Source: Thiosocius sp963759055 (GTDB lineage Bacteria > Pseudomonadota > Gammaproteobacteria > Chromatiales > Chromatiaceae). Taken from it: DNA of 64,000 nucleotides. Under the pieces are notes generated by a model. The model worked only from the letters and a program-made list of their open reading frames with translations. It had not been told where the DNA came from and did not search any database. Location: assembly GCA_963759055.1 (NCBI GenBank), contig CAVWYD010000006.1, forward strand, positions 248,001 through 312,000. Direction: 5' to 3'. Of the stretch, positions 17,318 through 26,537 are shown in pieces (positions within the stretch are counted from its first letter, which is position 1; each line of letters opens with the position of its first letter). Both the position numbers and the translations under genes were made by a program.

Positions 17318-18988
17318 TCAACCAGCATCGCTTTTGCCCCAGGAATCCCGCAGTGACACGATCCGGTTGAACACCAGTTGACCAGGCTTGCTGTCTTCAC
17401 TATCGACGCAGAAATAGCCCTCACGCTCGAACTGGAATTTCGCTCCGGCAGCCGCGTCAGCCAGGCCCGGCTCCACCACACAGTCATGCAATGTACATAG
17501 TGATTCGGGGTTCAGATCATCGAGAAAATCCCCGCCCTTGCCCGGCTCCGGCGATTTGAACAGGCGGTCATAGAGACGAACCTCCGCCTTTTGGCCCAGG
17601 CTCGTGGAAACCCAGTGGATGACGCCCCTGACCTTGCGGCCTTCCGGATTCCTGCCCAGGGTGTCGGGATCATAACTGCAGCGCAATTCCAGGATATTTC
17701 CGTCTGCATCCTTGATGGCCTCGTCGCAACGAATCACATAGGCATTTCTCAGGCGCACCTCGCCACCGAGCACCAGGCGCTTGTACTTCTTGTTCGCCTG
17801 TTCACGAAAATCAGCCCGGTCGATATAGACCTCAGGGCCCAACACCAGTTCACGACTCCCCATCGACTCATCCTTTGGGTGATTGCTGGCCTGCAGCACC
17901 TCGGTCGCATCTTTGGGAAAGTTGCTGATCACCACCTTGAGCGGATCCAGCACGGCCATCCTGCGTGGCGCGATAGTATCGAGGTGGGATCGTATGCTGT
18001 TTTCCAGAACGCCCATCTCGACCGTACCTTCCGATTTGGTCACCCCGATCGCTTCACAGAAGCTCCTGATCGATTCCGCCGTATATCCGCGTCGGCGCAG
18101 GCCGGCCACCGTCGGCATCCTGGGATCATCCCAACCCGACACGCGCTTCTCCTGCACCAGCTGGGTAAGCATGCGTTTGCTCATTACCGTGTATTCCAGA
18201 TTGAGTCGGGAAAACTCGATCTGGCGGGGATGGCACCCGATGCTGATGTTATCCAACACCCAGTCATACAGAGGGCGATGATCCTCAAACTCCAGGGTGC
18301 ACAGCGAGTGGGTGATCCCCTCGATCGCATCCGAGATCGGATGCGTATAGTCGTACATGGGATAGATACACCATTCCGCTCCCGTCTGATGATGAATCAG
18401 GCCATGGCGGATTCGATAGATGGCAGGATCCCGCATGTTGATATTCGGCGAGGCCATATCGATTCGGGCACGCAGGGTTCGGCTGCCATCAGGAAACTCG
18501 CCGGCTCGCATGCGCTTAAACAGGTCCAGATTCTCTTCGATCGGACGGTCTCGATAAGGGCTCGGCTTTCCGGGCTGGGTCAGAGTGCCACGATAATCCC
18601 GCACCTGTTCCGGCGTCAGATCACAGACGAAAGCCTTGCCCGCCTCGATCAGCTCAACGGCATAATCGAATAGCTGCTGGAAATAGTCGGACGCAAACCG
18701 CAGCTCGTCCCAGGAATAACCGAGCCAATGCACATCCTGCTTGATCGCCTCGACAAACTCCTCCTCCTCCTTGGCCGGATTTGTATCATCGAAGCGCAGA
18801 TTGCAGCTGCCGGGATAATCCTCGGCGATCCCGAAATTCAGAACAATCGATTTTGCATGTCCGATGTGCAGATAACCATTCGGTTCCGGCGGAAACCGTG
18901 TATGCACAGTCTTGTGCTTTCCAGTCTCCAAGTCCTGGTCGATGATCTGTCGAATGAAATTCTTCGGGTTGTTTTCTATGCCGCTCAT
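17318..18988 (-). CDS. glnS: glutaminyl-tRNA synthetase GlnS
   Basis: A 556 aa class I synthetase charging tRNA-Gln. HIGH motif in RFPPEPNGYLHIGHAKSIVLNFG, KMSKS-type loop VMSKRMLTQLV, and the typical GlnRS anticodon-binding beta-barrel region (EVYIDRADFREQ, LELRCSYDPDTLG, VRGVIHWVS). Length is normal. It follows gltX by 38 bases on the same strand, so the two likely form an operon. The C-terminus (QLVFNRIVSLRDSWGK) is intact. Confidence 0.97.
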   Translation of the reverse strand: MSGIENNPKNFIRQIIDQDLETGKHKTVHTRFPPEPNGYLHIGHAKSIVLNFGIAEDYPGSCNLRFDDTNPAKEEEEFVEAIKQDVHWLGYSWDELRFASDYFQQLFDYAVELIEAGKAFVCDLTPEQVRDYRGTLTQPGKPSPYRDRPIEENLDLFKRMRAGEFPDGSRTLRARIDMASPNINMRDPAIYRIRHGLIHHQTGAEWCIYPMYDYTHPISDAIEGITHSLCTLEFEDHRPLYDWVLDNISIGCHPRQIEFSRLNLEYTVMSKRMLTQLVQEKRVSGWDDPRMPTVAGLRRRGYTAESIRSFCEAIGVTKSEGTVEMGVLENSIRSHLDTIAPRRMAVLDPLKVVISNFPKDATEVLQASNHPKDESMGSRELVLGPEVYIDRADFREQANKKYKRLVLGGEVRLRNAYVIRCDEAIKDADGNILELRCSYDPDTLGRNPEGRKVRGVIHWVSTSLGQKAEVRLYDRLFKSPEPGKGGDFLDDLNPESLCTLHDCVVEPGLADAAAGAKFQFEREGYFCVDSEDSKPGQLVFNRIVSLRDSWGKSDAG

Positions 18989-19026
18989 TACGCGTCTATG
19001 TCCATCGGTGAAAGCGTTGAAGGGCC

Positions 19027-20427
19027 TCAGCCCTGACTTTGGATATAAGAAACAGCACGATCGATCCGTCGCAGCGTAGCCTGCCTGCCAACAAGAAACA
19101 CCGTGAGATCGAGGTCCGGCGAGGGAGCCCCACCCGTAACCGCAACGCGCAGCGGCATCGCCACCTTGCCGAATCCAACCTCAAGTTCGGTTACGGCATC
19201 CGCCACGCATTGATGAATGGATTCGCGCTTCCATTCATCCAGTGCCTCCAGCTTGCCACGCACGAAGCTCAGGGCCACGTCGGCATCGCCCTTGAACGCC
19301 TTCTTGCTTGCGGATGCGGAGTATTCATCAAAGTCCTGGTAATAGAAGCGACAGAGTTCTGCAAGCTCGACCAGTGTCCCTGCCCTTTCGCGCTGCGCAT
19401 CAACAACGGCGGCAAGATCAGGCCCCGTTGAAGTATCAATACCGTCGGCCTCCATGAACTCCCTCACCAGCCCGGCGAGAACCGTCGGTTCAGCTGCCTT
19501 TATGTATTGCTGATTCACCCAGATCAGTTTCTCGGTATTGAACGCCGAGGGTGCGCGATTGACTGCGCCGAGTTCAAACAGTGCAATCATTTCCTCACGG
19601 GTGAACAGCTCCTGATCGCCGTGGGACCAGCCCAGGCGAACGAGGTAATTGAGCAGCGCTTCAGGGAGAAAGCCGTCTTCTTTGTACTGCATGACGCTGA
19701 CCGCACCGTGACGTTTGGAAAGACGGGCGCCATCGTCACCGAGAATCATCGGAAGGTGCGCGAACTCAGGGATCGTCCAACCCATCGCCTGCATCATATT
19801 GATCTGGCGCGGCGTGTTGTTGATATGGTCGTCACCACGGATCACCTGGGTGATACCCATGTCATGATCGTCGACCACCACGGAAAGGTTGTAGGTCGGT
19901 GAACCGTCCGTACGACGGATGATCAGATCGTCCAGCTCACTGTTGGACACCACGATCTCACCGCGGACCAGATCGTTGATGACAACCCCTCCCTCCTGCG
20001 GGTTTCGAAAGCGAACCACATGGGGCGCGCCCGGATCGACTTCAAGATGTCTGCAATGACCGTCATATCTCGGCTTTTGTTTGTTCGCCATCTGCTGTGC
20101 ACGCAGGATATCCAGGCGATCCTTAGAGCAGGTGCAGCGGTAGGCCTGGCCCGAATCCAGCAGCTGATCGATCACCTCGTTGTAACGATCGAAACGCTGG
20201 GTCTGGTAGAAGGGACCCTCGTCATAGTCCAGCCCCAACCAGGCCATGGCATCCAGAATGGCGTTCACCGAGTCTTCGGTAGACCGCTCTAAATCCGTGT
20301 CTTCTACGCGGAGGACGAATATGCCGCCATTACGTCGTGCATAAAGCCAGGAAAACAGTGCCGTGCGGGCACCACCGACGTGCAGATAGCCGGTTGGACT
20401 GGGGGCGAAGCGAGTTTTGATTGCCAT
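19027..20427 (-). CDS. gltX: glutamyl-tRNA synthetase GltX
   Basis: A 466 aa class I synthetase charging tRNA-Glu. It has HIGH-like PTGYLHVGGARTALFSWLYAR, the zinc-site-type segment YRCTCSKDRLDILRAQQM with the later HCRHLE, WTIPEFAHLPMILGDDGARLSKRHGAVSV (KMSKS loop) and a helical C-terminal anticodon-binding domain. Length is normal. The presence of a separate glnS means this enzyme probably charges only tRNA-Glu. Its substrate tRNA-Glu is encoded 1.9 kb downstream in the same direction. Its promoter lies between 20428 and the divergent tRNA-Val promoter. Confidence 0.97.
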   Translation of the reverse strand: MAIKTRFAPSPTGYLHVGGARTALFSWLYARRNGGIFVLRVEDTDLERSTEDSVNAILDAMAWLGLDYDEGPFYQTQRFDRYNEVIDQLLDSGQAYRCTCSKDRLDILRAQQMANKQKPRYDGHCRHLEVDPGAPHVVRFRNPQEGGVVINDLVRGEIVVSNSELDDLIIRRTDGSPTYNLSVVVDDHDMGITQVIRGDDHINNTPRQINMMQAMGWTIPEFAHLPMILGDDGARLSKRHGAVSVMQYKEDGFLPEALLNYLVRLGWSHGDQELFTREEMIALFELGAVNRAPSAFNTEKLIWVNQQYIKAAEPTVLAGLVREFMEADGIDTSTGPDLAAVVDAQRERAGTLVELAELCRFYYQDFDEYSASASKKAFKGDADVALSFVRGKLEALDEWKRESIHQCVADAVTELEVGFGKVAMPLRVAVTGGAPSPDLDLTVFLVGRQATLRRIDRAVSYIQSQG

Positions 20428-20478
20428 GGAGAAACAACAGAGATTGCGAAGCGCGCAATTCTATCAGTCCCACCCGGA

Positions 20479-20507
20479 TTGACCAGTCGTTACCGGGAAA
20501 CTAATAT
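20479..20507 (+). promoter_or_regulatory. sigma-70 promoter of tRNA-Val
   Basis: TTGACC (-35) at 20479-20484, a 17-base spacer and TAATAT (-10) at 20502-20507, 18 bases before the tRNA. The match to consensus and spacing are near ideal. Confidence 0.8.
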
Positions 20508-20525
20508 GCTGGCTCCTCACTCGAG

Positions 20526-20600
20526 GGGCGCGTAGCTCAGTGGGAGAGCACTGCCTTCACACGGCAGGGGTCGCTGGTTCGAACCCAGCCGCGCCCACCA
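20526..20600 (+). tRNA. tRNA-Val (anticodon CAC)
   Basis: A 75-base cloverleaf starting GGGCGCGTAGCTCAGTGGGA, anticodon loop TTCACAC giving anticodon CAC, T arm CTGGTTCGAACCCAG, and encoded CCA ending at 20600. Acceptor GGGCGCG pairs fully with CGCGCCC. Conjugative-element genes begin about 360 bases downstream, which makes its 3' end the probable integration site. Confidence 0.97.
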
Positions 20601-20620
20601 AATATAACTCCATAAAAGAC

Positions 20621-20651
20621 AAAGGCCTATGAATCACATAGGCCTTTTCTT
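20621..20651 (+). terminator. rho-independent terminator after tRNA-Val
   Basis: AAAGGCCTATG and CATAGGCCTTT form an 11-base-pair perfect stem with a five-base loop, followed by TTCTTTTA. It starts 20 bases after the tRNA. Confidence 0.88.
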
Positions 20652-20958
20652 TTACCTGAACTCAATCGCCATTAGCGCGGCCAGGTAAAACTTCAGGTAA
20701 AACCCTACTACTCGGTAATGCGCGTCGACGCAGCGTGTCTCAGATACCGAACTCAAAGACTGCAGCTCGCGACGTTTTTACCTGGCCCTCGCTACCAACC
20801 AAGCGGGTCCTACATGCTTTGGCACGGAGGTCCCTGCTCAAAGAGAGCCTAACGACGGAAAACCAAGCCTCCCTTTGACTTGGTTTCTCAGAGCAATTTT
20901 GAGCACCGCGCGTAGAGTTAGAAACCGTTGATATCCCGTTAGCACAGGAGACGGTTTC

Positions 20959-21135
20959 ATGCAGCGACTACTCACGGACAAGCAGCTTAAGGAAATTCTC
21001 GGTGGCTGCTCGGATATGACCCTTTGGCGCATGCGACGCGACGGTAAACTTCCTAAGCCAAAGAAGCTGGGGAAACGAAACGTCACGCCCGAAGATGAAG
21101 CGAGCGACGCTATTGCCGCACTCATTGGCATATGA
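20959..21135 (+). CDS. AlpA-family helix-turn-helix regulator
   Basis: A 58 aa protein starting MQRLLTDKQLKEILGGCSDM with the helix-turn-helix followed by TLWRMRRDGKLPKPKKLGKRNV, the recognisable AlpA/excisionase pattern. Such proteins activate excision or transcription in ICEs and prophages. A ribosome site (cacaggagacgg) precedes the ATG at 20959. The last part (EDEASDAIAALIGI) resembles the family end EDEVDAWIAAL but is altered. It lies 360 bases from tRNA-Val, with no integrase between. Confidence 0.8.
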   Translation: MQRLLTDKQLKEILGGCSDMTLWRMRRDGKLPKPKKLGKRNVTPEDEASDAIAALIGI

Positions 21136-21167
21136 CGCGGGCTGCGAACAGAAGATCATCGAACTAG

Positions 21168-21425
21168 ACCAACTATGCACGCCCGATCAGGGCTTTAACC
21201 TGCAGCCGTATCGAGGGATTCGAACCCACGCACCTTACCGACTACCCGTGGGGATTCTGTGCTTGGTATCCGTACAACGACCAGACCTACGCCATTATCA
21301 AAGACATTGCGAGGCGGTTCGGGGGCCGGTGGAAACCGAGGTACCGTAACTGGAGTTTTCCGCCTGGTGCGCGCGAGGCAGTCGAAACGCAATTGAGGGC
21401 TCTTGGCGCCAAAGATCGCAATTAA
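21168..21425 (+). pseudogene. ICE-associated hypothetical protein, N-terminus lost
   Basis: An open frame without a start codon between the in-frame stop at 21165 and a stop at 21423. The translation contains GFEPTHLTDYPWGFCAW, then YAIIKDIARRFGGRWKPRYRNWSFPPGA, a compact Trp-rich module resembling small domains often encoded in mobile elements that end in ALGARW-type motifs. The start is probably lost by an upstream indel: an ATG at 21132 overlapping the AlpA stop runs only 11 codons. I cannot name the family. Confidence 0.5.
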
Positions 21426-21534
21426 GGTTTCGGAACTTCGGAGATCCCGCCGATGCTGCAACATGAGAGGCAGCAGCGGGATCAGCTATGGCCGGATTTG
21501 TCGGAGCGGGTAACGATGACCTATTCTTACAACG

Positions 21535-21663
21535 ATGAACGGACACAAAATCTCGGCAATCGGGCAGCTGGTGCTCAATATCGGTGGCGTTGCCGTCGGG
21601 CTCGTACTTGCACTGCTTGGCACCCTTCGGGAGCTGTTTGCCTCGGTCGATGTCGAATCATGA
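21535..21663 (+). CDS. small single-pass membrane protein, 42 aa
   Basis: MNGHKISAIGQLVLNIGG is followed by a hydrophobic run (VAVGLVLALLGTL) and a polar tail ELFASVDVES. The size and single helix are typical of small accessory proteins found in ICE transfer regions. No strong ribosome site is seen (acaacg before the ATG), so the call is tentative. It overlaps the following 39 aa frame by 14 bases. Confidence 0.4.
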   Translation: MNGHKISAIGQLVLNIGGVAVGLVLALLGTLRELFASVDVES

Positions 21664-21769
21664 CGATGACCGCCAGCTCCACGACTCGGACCTTTCGGGA
21701 GAGCTGAATCACCGGACCGGTCGACTCGATTCCGGGACCGACCCTTACGGGTGGTACGACCGCGACTAA
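21650..21769 (+). CDS. small acidic protein, 39 aa
   Basis: The frame reads MSNHDDDRQLHDSDLSGEL and ends DPYGWYDRD. It is strongly acidic and low in hydrophobic residues. Its 3' end abuts the convergent TraG-like gene by nine bases. Overlap with the preceding small membrane protein gene suggests coupling. No family is recognised. Confidence 0.4.
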   Translation: MSNHDDDRQLHDSDLSGELNHRTGRLDSGTDPYGWYDRD

Positions 21770-21778
21770 GAGCCACGC

Positions 21779-23344
21779 TCAGCGCCGCAGACCTTTGTTT
21801 GCTGCAGCCCTTGCTATCGAGCCACCTTGCTGACCCGCGTCCTTTCCAGGTTGCGCGAGAGGTGCCACTGCATTCGAAATGGCCATGCCTACCTTCACCC
21901 CCGCCCACGCCATCATCCCGCTCCAGAGCAACGGCAGCCCCAGATAGAGACTGGTCGTGATCATGTTGAGCAGCATGCGCTTGACGTCGTGCTCGCCGGG
22001 GTTTGCGAAGATCTGCAGGAAGACGTTCACGTCCGGGTACATGGACTGGATCAGGTTCTGGTCCACCCACATGGCCAGGTACCAGAGCACGCTCCAGAAC
22101 TTCACGGTGAAGATGGCCATGGCCCCGACCACCATCATCGACAGCGAGTAGCGGGACAGGACGACGACCATGGGCAGCAAGGCGTAGATCCCGAGCAGCA
22201 GCAGCGCCTGGACCATCGGCAGGGCCTGCAGCACCGCGGTCATGGTGACCGAGAACATGGCCGAGGCGCTGACCACACCACCCGCCGCCAGGCCGCCTTT
22301 CACGAGATTCTCGGCGGTGCCGACCCAGCCCGTGCTGCCGGTGTTGTTCGCCACCAGGTCGTTGCTCGACCATACGGGCGGTGAGTTGCTGAGGATGGTC
22401 CGGGCGACCGCATCTTCTTGTTGCTCACTGGCCAGGGCCGGGGCGACCGCGACGACGAGGCCCGAGAAACCGGCGGAGGTCGCATCGGCCTCGTCGATGA
22501 GCTTCTGGCGCAGCCCGATCGCGCCATCCTCCCACCACTGTTTGCAGGTCGGCTTGCCCCAGGTCGGCGGCGAGGCGGGGTCGTACTCGGTGTCGCGTGC
22601 GGCGTTGTAGGCCCAACCCGGGATCTGCTTGGTCGGACGCAGGGTGTCGTAGAAGCCCGCCGTGTCCCGGTAGACGTGCGAGCCCATCCAGTCCGGGTCG
22701 TCCTCCCCGTAGGTACCCAAGGTTGCGGTGACCGCCGGGGTGGTCAGTCGCTCGGCCTGATACTTGGAGCGGGCCGGCACGTAACACTCGCTGAAGAAGT
22801 CGCTCGCCTCCTGGCGCAGGCGCGGATCCTCGATGGTGGCGAGCCTCGCCTGTTGCTCGTAGGTGCGCAGGTCACTCGCCGCCGGCAGTCCCTCGACGAC
22901 CGCATGGTTGAAGCCCGAGGTCATGGCGAGCACGGCATACCACCAGGCCGGGATGTTCACCGTCGCCGGCGAGCCGGTAAAGCCGGTCGCGCCGTAGGTG
23001 CTCTGCGGTGCCGCCACGGTGGCCGTGGCAGGCACCGGGTTGTCCAGGGTCGGCGGTGGCGTGTAGCTCAGGGTGCCGGCGTTCAGCGGCGTCAGCGCGG
23101 CGGGTTGACCGGCCAGCACCACCACCAGCAGCGCGATGAAGAGCTCGATCTCCATGCGCCGCAGGGACAGACTGGTTGCGGTGCCAAACTGACCGCCCTC
23201 GGCAGGCTCGCGCCAGTTGTCGATCAGGATGCCGAGGAACGGCAGGTAGACGATGCCGGTACCCACCAGCACGTCCCACAGCACACCGTAGAAGGCCCAG
23301 CCGAACAGGGTGGTGAAGAGCTCGAGGTAGCTGTCGACGCTCAT
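21779..23344 (-). CDS. TraG N-terminal-domain conjugal transfer protein of an ICE
   Basis: A protein of about 521 aa starting MSVDSYLELFTTLFGWAFYGVLWD; the longer frame upstream to 23515 is discarded because this ATG overlaps the preceding gene's stop (ATGA). It has membrane segments at residues about 5-40, 65-85, 330-360 and 380-470, with LQIFANPGEHDVKRMLLNMITTSLYL and GMMAWAGVKVGMAISNAVAPL near the C-terminus. These match TraG_N proteins of PFGI-1-like ICEs, involved in pilus assembly or mating-pair stabilisation in the inner membrane. Codon usage is GC-rich compared with flanking chromosomal genes. Confidence 0.85.
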   Translation of the reverse strand: MSVDSYLELFTTLFGWAFYGVLWDVLVGTGIVYLPFLGILIDNWREPAEGGQFGTATSLSLRRMEIELFIALLVVVLAGQPAALTPLNAGTLSYTPPPTLDNPVPATATVAAPQSTYGATGFTGSPATVNIPAWWYAVLAMTSGFNHAVVEGLPAASDLRTYEQQARLATIEDPRLRQEASDFFSECYVPARSKYQAERLTTPAVTATLGTYGEDDPDWMGSHVYRDTAGFYDTLRPTKQIPGWAYNAARDTEYDPASPPTWGKPTCKQWWEDGAIGLRQKLIDEADATSAGFSGLVVAVAPALASEQQEDAVARTILSNSPPVWSSNDLVANNTGSTGWVGTAENLVKGGLAAGGVVSASAMFSVTMTAVLQALPMVQALLLLGIYALLPMVVVLSRYSLSMMVVGAMAIFTVKFWSVLWYLAMWVDQNLIQSMYPDVNVFLQIFANPGEHDVKRMLLNMITTSLYLGLPLLWSGMMAWAGVKVGMAISNAVAPLAQPGKDAGQQGGSIARAAANKGLRR

Positions 23345-23724
23345 ACCATGGGCCCTGTCGTGACCGCGAAGAATCGACCGAGCAGGTCTTGCCCGAGCAC
23401 GAGCTCGATGACCAGCAGCCATCCCACGACGCGCCAGCGCTGTGCCAAGAGGTCGTCTCGTCGAGCCTCGTCTATCCGACCGTACCGGTGTGCCAGGTGG
23501 ACCAACTTGGGCCACAAGACCGCCACCCCGCCAATGAATGCGAGTCGGACCACACTGGCAAAGGGTCTGATCCTGTCGATCTGGGCAGAGACCCGGGAAA
23601 CGGAGGACAACTCGACCGCCTGCCAGAGCACGACGCCCACGCCGATGGTCAGCGCGACCGCCAGCAACGAAAGGCCAAGGAATCCGCGCCGGCGCATGGC
23701 GGCGGGTTTATTGGACACGGCCAC
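23341..23724 (-). CDS. ICE-encoded inner-membrane protein, 127 aa
   Basis: Starts at GTG 23724 (alternative ATG 23697). Three hydrophobic stretches are visible: GFLGLSLLAVALTIGVGVVLW, VVRLAFIGGVAVLW and VVGWLLVIELVLG. It lies between the TIGR03755-type gene, overlapping its 3' end by 17 bases, and the TraG-like gene, which it overlaps by four. Position and membrane pattern match the small protein usually found here in this ICE family; its function is unknown. Confidence 0.75.
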   Translation of the reverse strand: MAVSNKPAAMRRRGFLGLSLLAVALTIGVGVVLWQAVELSSVSRVSAQIDRIRPFASVVRLAFIGGVAVLWPKLVHLAHRYGRIDEARRDDLLAQRWRVVGWLLVIELVLGQDLLGRFFAVTTGPMV

Positions 23725-25061
23725 GGTTGAGCGGCCTTGGATCGACTGGCGATACCTGCGGCACGTTCAGCGAGGACTGCCGCCGCGCCGCGGCTCGCTG
23801 CAGCAGCACGGCCACGGTGTCGGAGACCACCTCGCGCCGCACCCGGGTCTCGAACAAGCAGGCTGTCGATCTCCTTGTCGAGCTCGGCGATGGACACGTC
23901 CGCATGTTCCCGGGCCACCTCGGTGGCGTAGACCTCCGGGACCTGGCGGCCGGTGAGCAGCAGTCGGCGGGCGTAGAGCGCCTTCTCCACGGTGCGGGCG
24001 GTGCTGATCTCGGCGACCAGCCGACCGATGATGAGACCCTGCTCGGTCGGCGGCATCTCGCGGATGGCCTCGACCACCTGACGGGTGATGGCGATGCCGG
24101 GCGCGGTGACGTCGTCCAGGTTGGCGAGGGTCAGCGGGGTCGCCCCGCTGACCAGGTTCTGCAGGTCCACGGTCACTGCCGTCGACTCCTGGTGCAGCTT
24201 GGGCAACAGGCCGGTACCCGGGATGCTGTCCTTGCGGCAGGTGTCGCAGGTGGTGACGATGTTCTCGCCCACCACGTCCACCACCCAGTCACGCGCATCC
24301 GCGGGGGCAGGCCAGATCTCCGACAGCCGGGTCGATGCCGCCGGTGGCACGGGAGCGGCCGCGGTGACCGGACGATTCATGTTGATGTTGTAACCGGCCT
24401 TGACGATGTCGCCGGTGAACTGGAGCAAGGGCTGCCCCGCCCCACCCGCCTGGCCGCCGATCCAGGGCACGCCGTTGTCACCGTTCGACGTTTCGACGGA
24501 ATCCTTGGCGGTCACGGCGTCGTTGCCGCCGATGCCCATCTGCAGCTTCCAGTCATTGCCCTTGGAGAGCGTGATCAGGTCGGCGTAGGGATTCTTGCCC
24601 TGGGCGATCTCGGCCTCCATCTGCTCGCACGACTTGGTCGCGAGCTGCATGGTCTCTTCCGCCTTGAGCAGCGCGTTCTGGAACAGGTCGTAGAGCCCGG
24701 GATTGGCGCGCTGCAGGATCAGCGCCGGCAGTGCGGCGATGGCCGAGGACGCGGCCGCCGTCATGGCGTTCATCATGTTGTCGGCCCCGGACTTGATGTT
24801 GTTCAGGGTGTTGGTCACCGCGAGCACCGGATCGAACTTGCCGCAGCTGTAACCGAGGCCGAGCTGGGCCGAGCCGCCGAGGGTCACCGACACCACCGAG
24901 GGGTTCGCCGGCGCGGAGACCGGCTCCGCGCCACCGATCTCGTAGTACCAGAGACTGTCCTCCGTCGGGGCTTGCGCGGCACGGGCCGTACCCACGCTCA
25001 GCGTGGCGCACAGGACAACGAGTGCAGCGCGGTGCCGGTTGTGGCTGGCGGGTGTGCTCAT
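23708..25061 (-). CDS. TIGR03755 family (PFL_4711-like) ICE protein, one frameshift
   Basis: Starts MSTPASHNRHRAALVVLCATLSVG with a signal peptide ending TARA, so it is exported. The mature protein contains SLWYYEIGGAEPVSAPANP and GYSCGKFDPVLAVTNTLNNIKSGA, DNMMNAMTAAASSAIAALPALILQRANPGLYDLFQ, GNDWKLQMGIGGNDAV, and a CDTCR motif. The frame changes near 23858: frame one reads LDKEIDSLLV, the other continues RREVVSDTVAVLLQRAAAR and stops at 23708. Length of about 450 aa is normal for the family. It is part of the transfer apparatus of PFGI-1-type elements, role undefined. It overlaps the TIGR03756 gene by four bases. Confidence 0.85.
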
Positions 25062-26086
25062 GGCGGGTACGCGATCCAGTTGATGTCGAACAGAAACCAC
25101 TGACCGCGGCGGCTGCAGCACTGGTAGGGCCGCCAGAGGTTCCAGACGTAGTCGCCGGCCGGATCGACCCGGCCGCCGCCCCACCCGCTGATGCTTGCCA
25201 GGTCATTGGTGCCGAACACATCGCAGCTCGCCTCGGGGCGCGGCGCCAGCATCTGCCAGGTGCCGGTGCGGGCGTCCTTCTCGACCAACGGGCCCGGTGG
25301 CCAGACGCGCTGGCTGCCCGAGCTGGATCCGGTGAGCGGCAGGTAGATGTGCGGCTGCCCGGTGCGGGTCACGATGTCGCCGGCGCGCTGCGCGTTGAGG
25401 GCCGCGGCCTTGGGCTCCTCGGCCTGGGTCGTCCAACCGGTGCGCGGATGCACGCTGCCCCAGGTCTGCAGCGGCCAGGTGCCGACTTCGCGAAGCCCTG
25501 GGATCAGGCTCGCGGGATAGAAGATCTCCGGGATCTCCTGGCGCCAGGCCAGCGCATCGAGTCCCGACTGGAAGTACGGCACGAAGCTGGTCGCCTGGGA
25601 TTCACACAACAGCCCCACGCCGGCGACGACGCCGGACAGCGTGCTCAGCGGGTGGCCGATGGCATCGGTCTCGCGGAACACCAGGTTCCGATGATCCTGC
25701 CGGTCGCCAGTCCCCTCGGTGCGGTTGCCGGCGCTGTCGATGGGTACCGGCAGCAGTGCCCCCAAGAGCCCGGTGGCCGCGGTCTTCTGAGCAAGCCCGA
25801 GCGTCGCGCGGATCTCGACCCAGGGGTTACCGCCGAGCTCGTTGTAGGCGCTGACCACCAGGTCCGGGTTGTAGTGGCCGACCTTGAGTGAGGTGCGCAC
25901 GCGGCAGCCGCGCCATGAGCAGCGCAGCCAGAAACACAGGCCCACCGGCATCCAGCGCATGCAGGCCAAGCTTGCGGCCGTGGTCTGGGCGACGATTCCG
26001 GGCGTGGTGACGGTTGCGGCATGGCTCGCGAGTGGGACGTGGAGCAGCAGGACCAGGAGAAGGCCCGCGAGGCCATGGCGCCTCAT
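25058..26086 (-). CDS. TIGR03756 family (PFL_4710-like) ICE protein
   Basis: Starts at ATG 26086 (MRRHGLAGLLLVLLLHVPLA, signal peptide to SHA); the longer upstream frame belongs to the preceding gene. The mature protein has ASLACMRWMPVGLCFWLRCSW, HYNPDLVVSAYNELGGNPW, and a C-terminal WRPYQCCSRRGQWFLFDINWIAYPP. Cys-rich and exported, TraU-like in character, as expected for mating-pair formation proteins. The start overlaps the stop of the TIGR03757 gene (ATGA). The frame is intact. Confidence 0.87.
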   Translation of the reverse strand: MRRHGLAGLLLVLLLHVPLASHAATVTTPGIVAQTTAASLACMRWMPVGLCFWLRCSWRGCRVRTSLKVGHYNPDLVVSAYNELGGNPWVEIRATLGLAQKTAATGLLGALLPVPIDSAGNRTEGTGDRQDHRNLVFRETDAIGHPLSTLSGVVAGVGLLCESQATSFVPYFQSGLDALAWRQEIPEIFYPASLIPGLREVGTWPLQTWGSVHPRTGWTTQAEEPKAAALNAQRAGDIVTRTGQPHIYLPLTGSSSGSQRVWPPGPLVEKDARTGTWQMLAPRPEASCDVFGTNDLASISGWGGGRVDPAGDYVWNLWRPYQCCSRRGQWFLFDINWIAYPP

Positions 26087-26537
26087 CGCGATTGCTCCCG
26101 TTGCCAGGCTTCGTAGCGGTCGACGCGCCTCGACCAGATCGGTTACGCCGTAGACCACGGCGCGCCGTCGAAAACGATGGCGGGATAGCGGTCGACACCG
26201 TACTGAACGGCCTTAGCCAGCCCGATCGCTGCGCTTCTTCGCCGGCGCTATGCGGGCGTCGTTCAGTTCGCCGATGCGTCGCAGAGCTTCAGCTCTCGCG
26301 ACGTCTGCATCGGCCGGCAGGTCCTCCGAAAGGGCCGATTCGAACTGCTCGAGACCGTCTACGAAATGTACGGTGACGGTTGCCCCCTGTAGACGCCGGT
26401 CAGTCCTTGCCACTGATCGGGAACTCCGGCGTGGTGAATACCTCGATGCTCAGCGGCTCGCCCGCTTGCAGCGCATCACCGAAGATCAACACCCCGAAGA
26501 GCGTGAGAGCGAACAGCACGTGGGCGATGGCAAGCAT
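26083..26537 (-). CDS. TIGR03757 family (PFL_4709-like) ICE protein, several frameshifts
   Basis: The locus is split over three frames. The first (start ATG 26537, MLAIAHVLFALTLFGV, stop at 26400) gives a signal peptide and LSIEVFTTPEFPISG. The second (from about 26405) reads GATVTVHFVDGLEQFESALS and ADVARAEALRRIGEL. A later frame gives VQYGVDRYPAIVFDG, then VYGVTDLVEA, and a last one YEAWQREQSR, ending at 26083 with a stop that overlaps the next start. In order these are the family features of a small exported thioredoxin-fold-like protein of about 150 aa. At least three indels are needed; either decay of the element or assembly errors. Confidence 0.75.

Noticed and set aside
21205..21245. 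Sequence GATTCGAACCCACG resembling a tRNA T arm, a possible attachment-site copy
   Set aside because: It lies inside a coding-like frame with consistent ICE-type protein sequence and no acceptor stem or CCA can be folded around it; it does not match the tRNA-Val 3' end.
22418..25103. Two long plus-strand frames (about 512 and 458 codons) opposite the ICE transfer genes
   Set aside because: Their translations are rich in Arg, Gly, His and Asp without motifs, as expected for shadows of GC-rich genes, while the minus-strand frames match ICE families.
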